Origin: Escherichia boydii
Lineage (GTDB): Bacteria > Pseudomonadota > Gammaproteobacteria > Enterobacterales > Enterobacteriaceae
Assembly: GCA_041890495.1 (NCBI GenBank)
Contig: CP169086.1
Location: 2,666,001-2,730,000 of the forward strand
DNA: 64,000 nucleotides
Reading direction: 5' to 3'
The notes beneath the pieces are model-generated. The model was not told the origin of the DNA. It saw nothing but the letters and a program-made list of their open reading frames with translations, and made no database searches. The position numbers and the translations under genes are program-made. Of the stretch, positions 16,391 to 26,126 are shown one piece after another; position 1 is the first letter of the stretch, and every line of letters begins with the position of its first letter.

Positions 16391-17494
16391 TTAACGGGTA
16401 ATCATGTCATCACGGTGAACGGCAACCGGGCCGTATTCATATCCCAGTATTGCATCAATTTCTTGCGAGTGGTGTCCGGCAATACGGCGTAATGCATCGC
16501 TGTTGTAACGACTGACACCGTGGGCGATATCGCGACCTTCGAGGTTGCAAATGCGGATGACTTCACCACGCGAGAAATTGCCAGTCACGCTTTTAATGCC
16601 TTTCGGCAACAGGGAGCTGCCGCGTTCAAGAATGGCGGCAGTTGCCCCTTCATCTACCGTGATTTCACCCGCCGGCGGCGCACCGAAAATCCAGCGTTTA
16701 CGGTTTTCAAGCGGAGTCGCCTGGGCATGGAACAGCGTACCGACGGAAATGCCTTCCATCACATCACCAATAACGCCCGGCTTGCTGCCCGCGGCAATAA
16801 TGGTGTCGATACCCGCACGGCAAGCCACGTCAGCGGCCTGCAATTTGGTACTCATGCCGCCAGTTCCGAGGCCTGAAACGCTGTCACCGGCAATCGCGCG
16901 CAGTGCGTCATCAATGCCGTAAACATCTTTAATCAGTTCTGCCTGCGGATTGCTGCGCGGGTCAGCGGTATACAAACCTTTTTGATCGGTCAGCAGCAAC
17001 AGTTTATCGGCACCCGCAAGAATCGCCGCCAGCGCAGAAAGGTTATCGTTATCGCCGACCTTAATCTCTGCCGTAGCGACAGCATCGTTCTCATTGATTA
17101 CCGGAACGATATTGTTATCGAGCAACGCTCGCAGGGTGTCGCGGGCGTTCAGGAAGCGTTCACGGTCTTCCATATCAGCACGGGTCAGCAGCATTTGCCC
17201 GACGTGAATGCCATAAATCGAAAACAGCTGTTCCCACAGTTGAATCAGTCGACTCTGCCCTACCGCCGCCAGCAATTGTTTCGAGGCGATAGTCGCTGGC
17301 AGTTCCGGGTAACCCAGGTGCTCACGTCCGGCGGCAATCGCGCCCGACGTCACAATAACAATCCGATGCCCGGCGGCATGTAACTGCGCGCACTGGCGAA
17401 CAAGTTCAACGATATGGGCACGGTTCAGACGGCGCGATCCGCCTGTTAGCACACTGGTGCCGAGTTTTACCACCAGCGTCTGGCTGTCACTCAT
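16391..17494 (-). CDS. proB: Glutamate 5-kinase
   Basis: Phosphorylates glutamate at the start of proline synthesis and is feedback-inhibited by proline. The 367-residue product starting at the ATG at 17494 ([19 protein letters not shown]) equals the E. coli enzyme; the frame is open 29 codons further upstream without homology. An amino-acid-kinase domain (1-255) is followed by a PUA domain (about 275-367). First gene of proBA, divergent from phoE as in E. coli. Confidence 0.97.
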
Positions 17495-17682
17495 GATTCT
17501 CTGCCATTCAATTTTAGGAAAAATGATATCAAACGAACGTTTTAGCAGGACTGTCGTCGGTTGCCAACCATCTGCGAGCAAAGCATGGCGTTTTGTTGCG
17601 CGGGATCAGCAAGCCTAGCGGCAGTTGTTTACGCTTTTATTACAGATTTAATAAATTACCACATTTTAAGAATATTATTAAT

Positions 17683-17700
17683 CTGTAATATATCTTTAAC
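17683..17700 (+). promoter_or_regulatory. Pho box upstream of phoE
   Basis: The 18-base element CTGTAATATATCTTTAAC has the two CTGTNA-like repeats spaced as in the PhoB consensus and is the known Pho box of E. coli phoE. It implies induction by PhoB under phosphate limitation. It lies about 80 bases before the start codon in an AT-rich region. Confidence 0.85.
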
Positions 17701-17778
17701 AATCTCAGGTTAAAAACTTTCCTGTTTTCAACGGGCTCCCGCTGAATATTCGCGCGTTAATTAAAATCAGGAATGAAA

Positions 17779-18834
17779 ATGAAAAAGAGCACTCTGGCAT
17801 TAGTGGTGATGGGCATTGTGGCATCTGCATCCGTACAGGCCGCAGAAATATATAACAAAGACAGTAATAAACTGGATGTCTATGGCAAAGTTAAAGCCAT
17901 GCATTATATGAGTGATAACGACAGTAAAGATGGCGACCAGAGTTATATCCGTTTTGGTTTTAAAGGCGAAACACAAATTAACGATCAACTGACTGGTTAT
18001 GGTCGTTGGGAAGCAGAGTTTGCCGGTAATAAAGCAGAGAGTGATACTGCACAGCAAAAAACGCGTCTCGCTTTTGCCGGGTTGAAATATAAAGATTTGG
18101 GTTCTTTCGATTATGGTCGTAACCTGGGCGCGTTGTATGACGTGGAAGCCTGGACCGATATGTTCCCGGAATTTGGTGGCGACTCCTCGGCGCAGACCGA
18201 CAACTTTATGACCAAACGCGCCAGCGGTCTGGCGACGTATCGGAACACCGACTTCTTCGGCGTTATCGATGGCCTGAACTTAACCCTGCAATATCAAGGG
18301 AAAAACGAAAACCGCGACGTTAAAAAGCAAAACGGCGATGGCTTCGGTACGTCATTGACATATGACTTTGGCGGCAGCGATTTCGCCATTAGTGGGGCCT
18401 ATACCAACTCAGATCGCACCAACGAGCAGAACCTGCAAAGCCGTGGCACAGGCAAGCGTGCAGAAGCATGGGCAACAGGTCTGAAATACGATGCCAATAA
18501 TATTTATCTGGCAACTTTCTATTCTGAAACACGCAAAATGACGCCAATAACTGGCGGCTTTGCCAATAAGACACAGAACTTTGAAGCGGTCGCTCAATAC
18601 CAGTTTGACTTTGGTCTGCGTCCATCGCTGGGTTATGTCTTATCGAAAGGGAAAGATATTGAAGGTATCGGTGATGAAGATCTGGTCAATTATATCGACG
18701 TCGGTGCTACGTATTATTTCAACAAAAATATGTCAGCGTTTGTTGATTATAAAATCAACCAACTGGATAGCGATAACAAATTGAATATTAATAATGATGA
18801 TATTGTCGCGGTTGGCATGACCTATCAGTTTTAA
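17779..18834 (+). CDS. phoE: Outer-membrane porin E, phosphoporin
   Basis: Trimeric 16-strand porin with anion preference, made under phosphate starvation. The 351-residue preprotein starts MKKSTLALVVMGIVASASVQA, a signal peptide cleaved before AEIYNKD, and ends with the Phe-terminated strand MTYQF needed for BAM assembly. An ATG two codons earlier (17773) is an alternative. Relative to K-12 PhoE I see only a couple of substitutions (for example DSNKL in place of DGNKL). The gene is preceded by a Pho box and followed by a hairpin shared with the convergent crl. Confidence 0.97.
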   Translation: MKKSTLALVVMGIVASASVQAAEIYNKDSNKLDVYGKVKAMHYMSDNDSKDGDQSYIRFGFKGETQINDQLTGYGRWEAEFAGNKAESDTAQQKTRLAFAGLKYKDLGSFDYGRNLGALYDVEAWTDMFPEFGGDSSAQTDNFMTKRASGLATYRNTDFFGVIDGLNLTLQYQGKNENRDVKKQNGDGFGTSLTYDFGGSDFAISGAYTNSDRTNEQNLQSRGTGKRAEAWATGLKYDANNIYLATFYSETRKMTPITGGFANKTQNFEAVAQYQFDFGLRPSLGYVLSKGKDIEGIGDEDLVNYIDVGATYYFNKNMSAFVDYKINQLDSDNKLNINNDDIVAVGMTYQF

Positions 18835-18841
18835 TGGATAA

Positions 18842-18864
18842 TGCCGGATGTGATGCATCCGGCA
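18842..18864. terminator. Hairpin between phoE and crl, REP-like
   Basis: Inverted repeat TGCCGGATG / CATCCGGCA with a five-base loop between two convergent genes. The arm is the core of the E. coli REP sequence (GCCGGATG), so it may be a degenerate REP acting as a bidirectional terminator. Confidence 0.6.
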
Positions 18865-18872
18865 CATTTCAC

Positions 18873-19331
<459 letters not shown>

Positions 19332-20576
19332 TTAACACAATCGTTTTTCGATCCAGTCGGTGATTTCCTGAAGACCTTTGTCAAAATTCCGATACACCGG
19401 GTTAAATGGGATCTCTAATAATTTACCGTCAGCAGATGATGAGGTGATTAAGCGTGAGTCCTCTTCCGGGCTGAACGGATCGTTCTTCCAGTAGCCTGAT
19501 AACATTGGCGTTGGGCAGCGACGTCCCAGCAATCCTTGCACTTTTAATGAATAACGATTCAGCTCCACGCGTAACGCTTCGTCGGAAGCATCATGCATCC
19601 CCAAACGACTGGCCAGAACGTCAAGATACATTTCCGGCACCTGTTGCTGGCACTTAAAATCACTCAACAGGGTATGAACTACCGGACCAAGACAGGCAAC
19701 CGCTTTCAGACGCGGCGATTCAAGGTATGCCAGACGCACGGCAACGTTAGCGCCGAAACGGAAACCAAAGGCCGCGACGCGAGTGTGATCCACCCACGGT
19801 ACGTTAGGCAGCGCCTTTAAGACGTGCTGATGCAACAGGCTGGAGTCCTGGGTGAGCTTCCATTTTGAAGAAAAGCCCACCGACGGCATATCAATAGTCA
19901 GCATCGCAATGCCGCGCGGCGCAAAATAACGTTCGTACAGGCTGTAATAGTCCGTCTGCATCGCATCCAGACCACCACACATTAATACTGTCGGGAACGG
20001 GCCATCGCCTTTCGGCATATGCAAAAAGCCGGTGATGGGCGCACCGCCGGGTACGGTAAACTCCATCTGCCGCATCGTGCCCGGTAGACGCTGAGCGGCC
20101 TCTTCATAGGCGCGGTTTGACAAAGCCTGCGCTTGCTCGGCCAGGTCATCTCCTTTCAGATGAGGATAGGCGGCAATGTTGTACAACGTAGCCGCATGCA
20201 GCCAGTGACGACCACTGAGTTGCGGATCTTCTTCCGCACAGGCTTTTTGTTGCCACACCATCGCCTGGGTGGCCCACTCATAAATCCAGTTGCCGCCACG
20301 GTAGCCAATCACCGTATCGTATAAATCATCGTCGGTACGTTCGGCATCGCTCATCACAATACGTGCCTGGACGTCGAGGATTTCGCGTGGGTCAATGCCG
20401 CGCCAGATCCACATCAGACGGTTAATCATGCGATACCAGTGAGGGATGGTTTTACCATCAAGGGCCGACTGCACAGGCGGTTGTGCGCCGTGATTAAAGC
20501 GGCGGACTAGCGTCGAGGTTTCAGGATGTTTAAAGCGGGGTTTGAACAGGGTTTCGCTCAGGTTTGCCTGTGTCAT
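19332..20576 (-). CDS. frsA: Esterase FrsA (fermentation-respiration switch protein)
   Basis: Cytoplasmic alpha/beta-hydrolase-fold protein of 414 residues that binds unphosphorylated enzyme IIA-Glc in E. coli. The sequence matches K-12 FrsA. The C-terminal hydrolase domain (about 180-414) carries the nucleophile-elbow-like segment [12 protein letters not shown], in which the usual Ser is not in the standard GxSxG setting, as known for this family. It lies between crl and gpt in the E. coli order. Confidence 0.95.
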
Positions 20577-20637
20577 GGATGCAGCCTCCAGAATACTTAC
20601 TGGAAACTATTGTAACCCGCCTGAAGTTAAAAAGAAC

Positions 20638-20660
20638 AACGCCCGGCAGTGCCAGGCGTT
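20638..20660 (-). terminator. Terminator of gpt
   Basis: Stem AACGCC...GGCGTT with internal CGGC/GCCA pairing, followed on the minus strand by TTTTT (complement of 20629-20633 region). It sits eight bases after the gpt stop. Confidence 0.7.
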
Positions 20661-20667
20661 GAAAAGA

Positions 20668-21126
20668 TTAGCGACCGGAGATTGGCGGGACGAATACGAC
20701 GCCCATATCCCACGGCTGTTCAATCCAGGTATCTTGCGGGATATCAACAACATAGTCATCAACCAGCGGACGACCAGCCGGTTTTGCGAAGATGGTGACA
20801 AAGTGCGCTTTTGGATACATTTCACGAATCGCAACCGCAGTACCACCGGTATCCACCAGGTCATCAATAACGATGAAGCCTTCGCCATCGCCTTCTGCGC
20901 GTTTCAGCACTTTAAGCTCGCGCTGGTTGTCGTGATCGTAGCTGGAAATACAAACGGTATCGACATGACGAATACCCAGTTCACGCGCCAGTAACGCACC
21001 CGGTACCAGACCGCCACGGCTTACGGCAATAATGCCTTTCCATTGTTCAGAAGGCATCAGTCGGCTTGCGAGTTTACGTGCATGGATCTGCAACATGTCC
21101 CAGGTGACGATGTATTTTTCGCTCAT
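20668..21126 (-). CDS. gpt: Xanthine-guanine phosphoribosyltransferase
   Basis: Purine salvage enzyme that makes XMP and GMP from PRPP and the free bases; associated with the inner face of the membrane. Its 152 residues equal E. coli Gpt, with the PRPP-binding motif [11 protein letters not shown] (about residues 86-96) and the flexible loop [10 protein letters not shown]. Convergent to frsA's upstream side, with its own terminator; divergent from pepD. Confidence 0.97.
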
Positions 21127-21386
21127 GTGAAGTGTCCCAGCCTGTTTATCTACGGCTTAAAAAGTGTTCGAGGGGAAAATAGGTTGCGCGAGATTATAGA
21201 GATCTGGCGCACTAAAAACCAGTATTTCACATGAGTCCGCGTCTTTTTACGCACTGCCTCTCCCTGACGCGGGATAAAGTGGTATTCTCAAACATATCTC
21301 GCAAGCCTGTCTTGTGTTGACAACATTTTCTGCTAACCCTGTGACCTGCAATACTGTTTTGCGGGTGATCGACAAGGAGACTTAAC

Positions 21387-22844
21387 GTGTCTGAACTGTC
21401 TCAATTATCTCCACAGCCGCTGTGGGATATTTTTGCCAAAATCTGTTCTATTCCTCACCCGTCCTATCATGAAGAGCAACTCGCTGAATACATTGTTGGT
21501 TGGGCAAAAGAGAAAGGTTTCCATGTCGAACGCGATCAGGTAGGTAATATCCTGATTCGTAAACCTGCCACCGCAGGTATGGAAAATCGTAAACCGGTCG
21601 TCTTGCAGGCCCACCTCGATATGGTGCCGCAGAAAAATAACGACACCGTGCATGACTTCACGAAAGATCCTATCCAGCCTTATATTGATGGCGAATGGGT
21701 TAAAGCGCGCGGCACCACGCTGGGTGCAGATAACGGCATTGGTATGGCGTCTGCGCTGGCGGTTCTGGCTGACGAAAACGTGGTTCACGGCCCGCTGGAA
21801 GTGCTGCTGACCATGACCGAAGAAGCCGGTATGGACGGTGCGTTCGGCTTACAGAGCAACTGGTTGCAGGCTGATATTCTGATTAACACCGACTCCGAAG
21901 AAGAAGGTGAAATCTACATGGGTTGCGCGGGGGGTATCGACTTCACCTCCAACCTGCATTTGGATCGTGAAGCGGTTCCAGCTGGCTTTGAAACCTTCAA
22001 GTTAACCTTAAAAGGTCTAAAAGGCGGTCACTCCGGCGGTGAAATCCACGTTGGCCTGGGTAATGCCAACAAACTGCTGGTGCGCTTCCTGGCGGGTCAT
22101 GCGGAAGAGCTGGACCTGCGCCTTATCGATTTCAACGGTGGCACACTGCGTAACGCCATCCCGCGTGAAGCCTTTGCGACCATTGCTGTCGCAGCTGATA
22201 AAGTCGACGCCCTGAAATCTCTGGTGAATACCTATCAGGACATCCTGAAAAACGAGCTGGCAGAGAAAGAGAAGAATCTGGCCTTGTTGCTGGACTCTGT
22301 AGCGAACGATAAAGCTGCTCTGATTGCGAAATCTCGCGATACCTTTATTCGTCTGCTGAACGCCACCCCGAACGGTGTGATCCGCAATTCCGACGTGGCA
22401 AAAGGTGTGGTCGAAACCTCCCTGAACGTCGGTGTGGTGACCATGACTGACAATAACGTAGAAATTCACTGCCTGATCCGTTCACTGATCGACAGCGGTA
22501 AAGACTACGTGGTGAGCATGCTGGATTCGCTGGGTAAACTGGCTGGCGCGAAAACCGAAGCGAAAGGCGCATATCCTGGCTGGCAGCCGGACGCTAATTC
22601 TCCGGTGATGCATCTGGTACGTGAAACCTATCAGCGCCTGTTCAACAAGACGCCGAACATCCAGATTATCCACGCGGGCCTGGAATGTGGTCTGTTTAAA
22701 AAACCGTATCCGGAAATGGACATGGTTTCTATCGGGCCAACTATCACCGGTCCACACTCTCCGGATGAGCAAGTTCACATCAAAAGCGTAGGTCATTACT
22801 GGACACTGCTGACTGAACTGCTGAAGGCGATCCCTGCTAAGTAA
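21387..22844 (+). CDS. pepD: Aminoacyl-histidine dipeptidase (peptidase D, carnosinase)
   Basis: Cytosolic zinc dipeptidase of the M20 family, broad for dipeptides including those with C-terminal His. It is 485 residues, initiated at GTG after AAGGAGA. Metal ligands are recognisable in VVLQAHLDMVPQ, GADNGIGMASALAVL, MTEEAGMDGA and the C-terminal IIHAGLECGLF. It matches the K-12 protein along its whole length, yet everything after its stop is Enterobacter-like, so this gene's 3' end lies at a mosaic junction. Confidence 0.96.
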   Translation: MSELSQLSPQPLWDIFAKICSIPHPSYHEEQLAEYIVGWAKEKGFHVERDQVGNILIRKPATAGMENRKPVVLQAHLDMVPQKNNDTVHDFTKDPIQPYIDGEWVKARGTTLGADNGIGMASALAVLADENVVHGPLEVLLTMTEEAGMDGAFGLQSNWLQADILINTDSEEEGEIYMGCAGGIDFTSNLHLDREAVPAGFETFKLTLKGLKGGHSGGEIHVGLGNANKLLVRFLAGHAEELDLRLIDFNGGTLRNAIPREAFATIAVAADKVDALKSLVNTYQDILKNELAEKEKNLALLLDSVANDKAALIAKSRDTFIRLLNATPNGVIRNSDVAKGVVETSLNVGVVTMTDNNVEIHCLIRSLIDSGKDYVVSMLDSLGKLAGAKTEAKGAYPGWQPDANSPVMHLVRETYQRLFNKTPNIQIIHAGLECGLFKKPYPEMDMVSIGPTITGPHSPDEQVHIKSVGHYWTLLTELLKAIPAK

Positions 22845-22858
22845 TTCCCTCACCCCAG

Positions 22859-22879
22859 CCCTCTCCCAAAGGGAGAGGG
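22859..22879. repeat. Enterobacterial intergenic hairpin (CCCTCTCCC type)
   Basis: Perfect inverted repeat CCCTCTCCC-AAA-GGGAGAGGG inside the fuller setting CCCTCACCCCAGCCC. This element is widely dispersed in Enterobacter and Klebsiella intergenic DNA. It begins 14 bases after the stop of the E. coli-like pepD and marks the change of genome type. Confidence 0.7.
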
Positions 22880-22891
22880 TGAAAAACGCAG

Positions 22892-22922
22892 GCCCGGTAA
22901 GCGTAACGCTCCGGGCTTTTTT
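22892..22922. terminator. Bidirectional terminator between pepD and dinB
   Basis: Stem GCCCGG/CCGGGC with a 13-base loop and six T residues on the plus side; it also touches the dinB stop at 22921, so it can serve both convergent genes. Confidence 0.75.
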
Positions 22923-23979
22923 ACAATCCCAATACCAGCTGCCGCTCTAACTGCGGATCCAGCAGCGTAACGTGCAATCCCACCAGCCTCACCCCTCGCC
23001 CGCCCCGGCGCTCTTCCCATGCCTTTTTTGCCGTCGCGATAAGATCGTCTTTATTCAGACGCGGCCAGACGTGTTCCTGCGTGGTCTGCTGGAAGTCGTT
23101 GAATTTGAGCTTGATGCCCTGTCGGGCGATGAGCAGGTCCGGCTTCACCTTGCTTAAGCGTCGTTCCAGCTCAGGGTAGAGCTGTTCCGTGATAATAGAT
23201 TCGCATTCAGACCAGTCATGAATATCTTCAATGAGGGTGCGCTCAACGCCGACGGATTTCCGCAGCCGTTCACTGTTCACATCGCGATCGTCAATCCCCT
23301 GGCTGCGCTCCCACAGCACGCGGCCAAACTTTCCAAAACGCTTAAGCAGCATGGCGAGATCGCTGCGCTGCACGTCTTCGCAGGTGCGTAACCCCATGCT
23401 TTCCAGCTTTGCGGCGGAAACTTTCCCCACGCCGGGGATTTTGCCGAGCGGCAGCGTTTTTAAAAATGCAGGCACCTCTTCCGGCGTGATGACGTACTGG
23501 CCGTTGGGCTTATTTAAATCCGAGGCAATTTTGGCAAGGAATTTAACGGGCGCGACGCCCGCAGACGCCGTCAGATTCAGCTCGTTGAAAATCGTCTGGC
23601 GGATCTCCTGAGCCATCAGCGTGGCGGAGCCGTGGCAGTGCACGCTGTCGGTCACATCCAGATAGGCTTCGTCCAGCGACAGCGGCTCTATCAGAGAGGT
23701 GTAGCGGGAGAAGATTTCCCGAATGTGAAGGGAAGCCTCTTTATAGGCTTCAAACCGACCGGGCAAAAGCGTGAGATGAGGGCAAAGCTTTAAGGCCATC
23801 GCCGTCGGCATGGCGCTTCGCACGCCAAATTTGCGCGCAGGATAGTTGGCGGTGCTGATGACACCACGCTGAACGCGGCTGCCGCCAATGGCGATGGGAA
23901 TATCCCGCAGCGCCGGGTTGTCACGCATCTCCACTGCGGCAAAAAAGCAGTCCATATCAACATGGATTATTTTGCGCAT
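22921..23979 (-). CDS. dinB: DNA polymerase IV
   Basis: Y-family translesion polymerase, 352 residues. Catalytic acidic residues are in HVDMDCFFAAVE and SLDEAYLDVT; the helix-hairpin-helix (KIPGVGKVSAAKLESMGL), little-finger domain and the C-terminal beta-clamp-binding tail QLVLGL are all present. The protein is clearly diverged from K-12 DinB (many substitutions such as SRVQRGV where K-12 has SRERRGV), unlike the genes to its left. A LexA box overlaps its promoter. In E. coli dinB is followed by yafNOP; here it stands next to nqrM, the Enterobacter/Klebsiella order. Confidence 0.96.
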   Translation of the reverse strand: MRKIIHVDMDCFFAAVEMRDNPALRDIPIAIGGSRVQRGVISTANYPARKFGVRSAMPTAMALKLCPHLTLLPGRFEAYKEASLHIREIFSRYTSLIEPLSLDEAYLDVTDSVHCHGSATLMAQEIRQTIFNELNLTASAGVAPVKFLAKIASDLNKPNGQYVITPEEVPAFLKTLPLGKIPGVGKVSAAKLESMGLRTCEDVQRSDLAMLLKRFGKFGRVLWERSQGIDDRDVNSERLRKSVGVERTLIEDIHDWSECESIITEQLYPELERRLSKVKPDLLIARQGIKLKFNDFQQTTQEHVWPRLNKDDLIATAKKAWEERRGGRGVRLVGLHVTLLDPQLERQLVLGL

Positions 23980-23996
23980 AGTAAGCCCTCACTCAT

Positions 23997-24016
23997 TACT
24001 GGATAAGTATACAGTA
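23997..24016. promoter_or_regulatory. LexA (SOS) box of dinB
   Basis: TACTGGATAAGTATACAGTA fits the LexA consensus CTG-N10-CAG with the AT-rich centre, and lies 18 bases upstream of the dinB start. It predicts DNA-damage induction of polymerase IV. Confidence 0.88.
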
Positions 24017-24050
24017 AATAAATGAGGGTTGAGAAGTAGGCGTGGGAATT

Positions 24051-24080
24051 GTCGGGTGGCGGCTTTGCCTTACCCGACCT
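24051..24080. repeat. REP-like element, Enterobacter type
   Basis: Imperfect inverted repeat with outer arms GTCGGGTGGCGGC and GCCTTACCCGAC. It is the same family as the element at 36258-36289, and differs from the E. coli REP (GCCGGATGCGGCGT...) found at 31967-32103. Confidence 0.7.
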
Positions 24081-24086
24081 GGCAGA

Positions 24087-24290
24087 TTAAATGATGCGCT
24101 GCTGCTCGCGCGCCATGCGTTTTTTGCGGGCGTCGCACGGTTCCGGGCAGTCGCAGACCTTCTCCATACCAATGGAGGAAATACCGCCGCAGCTGCCCTG
24201 AATGCTTTTCCGCTTAACGATCCAGCCTAACGACATGCCGAAGATAACAAGCACAAACACCACAAAGGTTGCCAGAAAGGTCAGCATCAT
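24087..24290 (-). CDS. nqrM: Na+-NQR maturation protein NqrM
   Basis: A 67-residue membrane protein (DUF539) required for assembly of Na+-translocating NADH:quinone reductase, thought to deliver iron to the Cys4 site between NqrD and NqrE. One N-terminal helix (about 3-24) is followed by the conserved Cys pattern GSCGGISSIGMEKVCDCPEPC. Its ATG shares one base with the nqrF stop, so it is the last gene of the nqr operon. In many operons apbE lies between nqrF and nqrM; here it is absent. Confidence 0.92.
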   Translation of the reverse strand: MMLTFLATFVVFVLVIFGMSLGWIVKRKSIQGSCGGISSIGMEKVCDCPEPCDARKKRMAREQQRII

Positions 24291-25513
24291 CAGCCTCCAA
24301 AGTCATCAAGCATGATGTTCTCATTTTCAACGCCGAGATCCTTCAGCATCTTAATCACGGCGGCGTTCATCATCGGTGGACCACACATATAGAACTCGCA
24401 GTCCTCGGGCGCCGGGTGCTGCTTGAGGTAGTGTTCATACAGCACGTTGTGAATGAACCCCGTGTAGCCCGTCCAGTTATCTTCCGGCTGCGGATCGGAG
24501 AGCGCAACGTGGAAGGTAAAATTCGGGTTTTCACGCGCCAGCTGTTCAAACTCGTCGTCGTAGAACATTTCGCGCAGCGAGCGCGCCCCGTACCAGAAGC
24601 TGATTTTACGCTTGCTACCGAGCCGCTTGAGCTGGTCAAAAATGTGCGAGCGCATCGGGGCCATACCGGCACCGCCGCCGATAAAGACCATTTCCGCGTC
24701 GGTATCTTTCGCGAAGAACTCCCCGAACGGACCGGAGATGGTCACTTTATCTCCCGGCTTCAGGGACCAGATGTATGACGACATCACGCCCGGCGGCGCA
24801 TCCGGGACATTCGGTGGCGGCGTGGCGATACGCACGTTGAGCATGATAATACCCTTCTCTTCCGGGTAGTTGGCCATCGAGTAGGCGCGCAGCGTCGGCT
24901 CTTTTACCTTTGATACAAAGCGGAAGAGATTGAATTTATCCCAGTCGGCGCGGTATTCATCCGGCACGTCGAAGTCCGCATAGGCGACGGTATGCTCAGG
25001 ACACTCAATCTGAATGTATCCTCCGGCGCGGAACGGAACATCTTCCCCTTCCGGCACCCGCAGCTTCAGCTCTTTGATAAAGGTGGCTTTGTTATCATTA
25101 GAGATAACCTCGCACTCCCATTTTTTAACGCCGAAGATCTCTTCCGGCAGCTCAATCCTCATGTTCTGACGCACTGCGACCTGGCAGGCCAGACGGCAGC
25201 CCTCTTTTGCCTCACGCTTTGTGATATGCGCCAGCTCGGTGGGCAGAATATCGCCGCCGCCCTCTTTTACCGTCACGCGGCACTGCCCGCAGGAGCCGCC
25301 GCCGCCGCAGGCTGAGGAGACAAAAATACCGTTCCCTGAGAGCGTGTTGAGCAGTTTATCTCCCGCAGGCGTGCGGATCTGATTCTGCGGATCGTCATTA
25401 ATATCAATCACCACGTCGCCGGAATTCACCAGCTTCGCCCGCGCCGCCAGAATGAGTCCTGACAGCACCAGTACAATCAGCGTGAACATCACCACGCCAA
25501 GAATAATTTCCAT
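24290..25513 (-). CDS. nqrF: Na+-translocating NADH:quinone reductase subunit F
   Basis: Electron-input subunit (407 residues). One N-terminal helix (about 3-24), then a 2Fe-2S ferredoxin-like domain with cysteines in SACGGGGSCGQC and a fourth Cys in GCRLACQV, an FAD-binding domain (RAYSMANYP) and an NADH-binding domain (FIGGGAGMAPMRSHI; MCGPPMMN). It oxidises NADH and passes electrons through FAD and the cluster to the membrane subunits. Ten bases separate it from nqrE. Confidence 0.97.
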   Translation of the reverse strand: MEIILGVVMFTLIVLVLSGLILAARAKLVNSGDVVIDINDDPQNQIRTPAGDKLLNTLSGNGIFVSSACGGGGSCGQCRVTVKEGGGDILPTELAHITKREAKEGCRLACQVAVRQNMRIELPEEIFGVKKWECEVISNDNKATFIKELKLRVPEGEDVPFRAGGYIQIECPEHTVAYADFDVPDEYRADWDKFNLFRFVSKVKEPTLRAYSMANYPEEKGIIMLNVRIATPPPNVPDAPPGVMSSYIWSLKPGDKVTISGPFGEFFAKDTDAEMVFIGGGAGMAPMRSHIFDQLKRLGSKRKISFWYGARSLREMFYDDEFEQLARENPNFTFHVALSDPQPEDNWTGYTGFIHNVLYEHYLKQHPAPEDCEFYMCGPPMMNAAVIKMLKDLGVENENIMLDDFGG

Positions 25514-25523
25514 CTGTTAGCCC

Positions 25524-26120
25524 TTATAGCTGCACACCGGAGAAGGACATAAAGCCCAGCGCCATCAGGCCGGTGGTGATAAAGGTGATCCCTAAGCCGC
25601 GCAGACCCGCAGGCACGTTGGCATATTTCATTTTCTCGCGGATCCCCGCCATGGTGACAATCGCCAGCATCCAGCCGATGCCGGAACCAAACCCGTACAC
25701 CACGGATTCACTGAAGTTGTAATCACGCTGAACCATAAACGAGACGCCGCCAAAGATGGCGCAGTTCACCGCGATCAGCGGCAGGAAGATCCCCAGCGCG
25801 TTGTACAGCGACGGGAAGTACTTATCGAGGATCATCTCGAGGATTTGCACCAGCGCCGCGATCACCCCGATAAAGGTGATGAAGTTCAGGAAGCTGAGAT
25901 CAACCCCTTCCACCAGCGCGCCGTCCCGCAGCACGAAGTTGTACACCAGATTGTTAATCGGAACCGAAAGCCCCAACACTACGGTGACCGCGATACCGAG
26001 ACCAAATGCCGTCGACACTTTTTTGGAAACCGCAAGGAACGTACACATGCCGAGGAAAAACGCGAGCGCCATGTTTTCAACAAACACCGCGCGCACAAAC
26101 AAACTCAGGTAATGAGCCAT
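25524..26120 (-). CDS. nqrE: Na+-translocating NADH:quinone reductase subunit E
   Basis: Integral membrane subunit of 198 residues with six predicted helices. The paired half-channel with NqrD carries the intersubunit iron ligand cysteines; here Cys lies in FLGMCTFLAVS and VNCAIFGG. Length and sequence are normal for the family. It forms part of the sodium path. Located between nqrD (6 bases away) and nqrF. Confidence 0.97.
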   Translation of the reverse strand: MAHYLSLFVRAVFVENMALAFFLGMCTFLAVSKKVSTAFGLGIAVTVVLGLSVPINNLVYNFVLRDGALVEGVDLSFLNFITFIGVIAALVQILEMILDKYFPSLYNALGIFLPLIAVNCAIFGGVSFMVQRDYNFSESVVYGFGSGIGWMLAIVTMAGIREKMKYANVPAGLRGLGITFITTGLMALGFMSFSGVQL

Positions 26121-26126
26121 TGTCGG

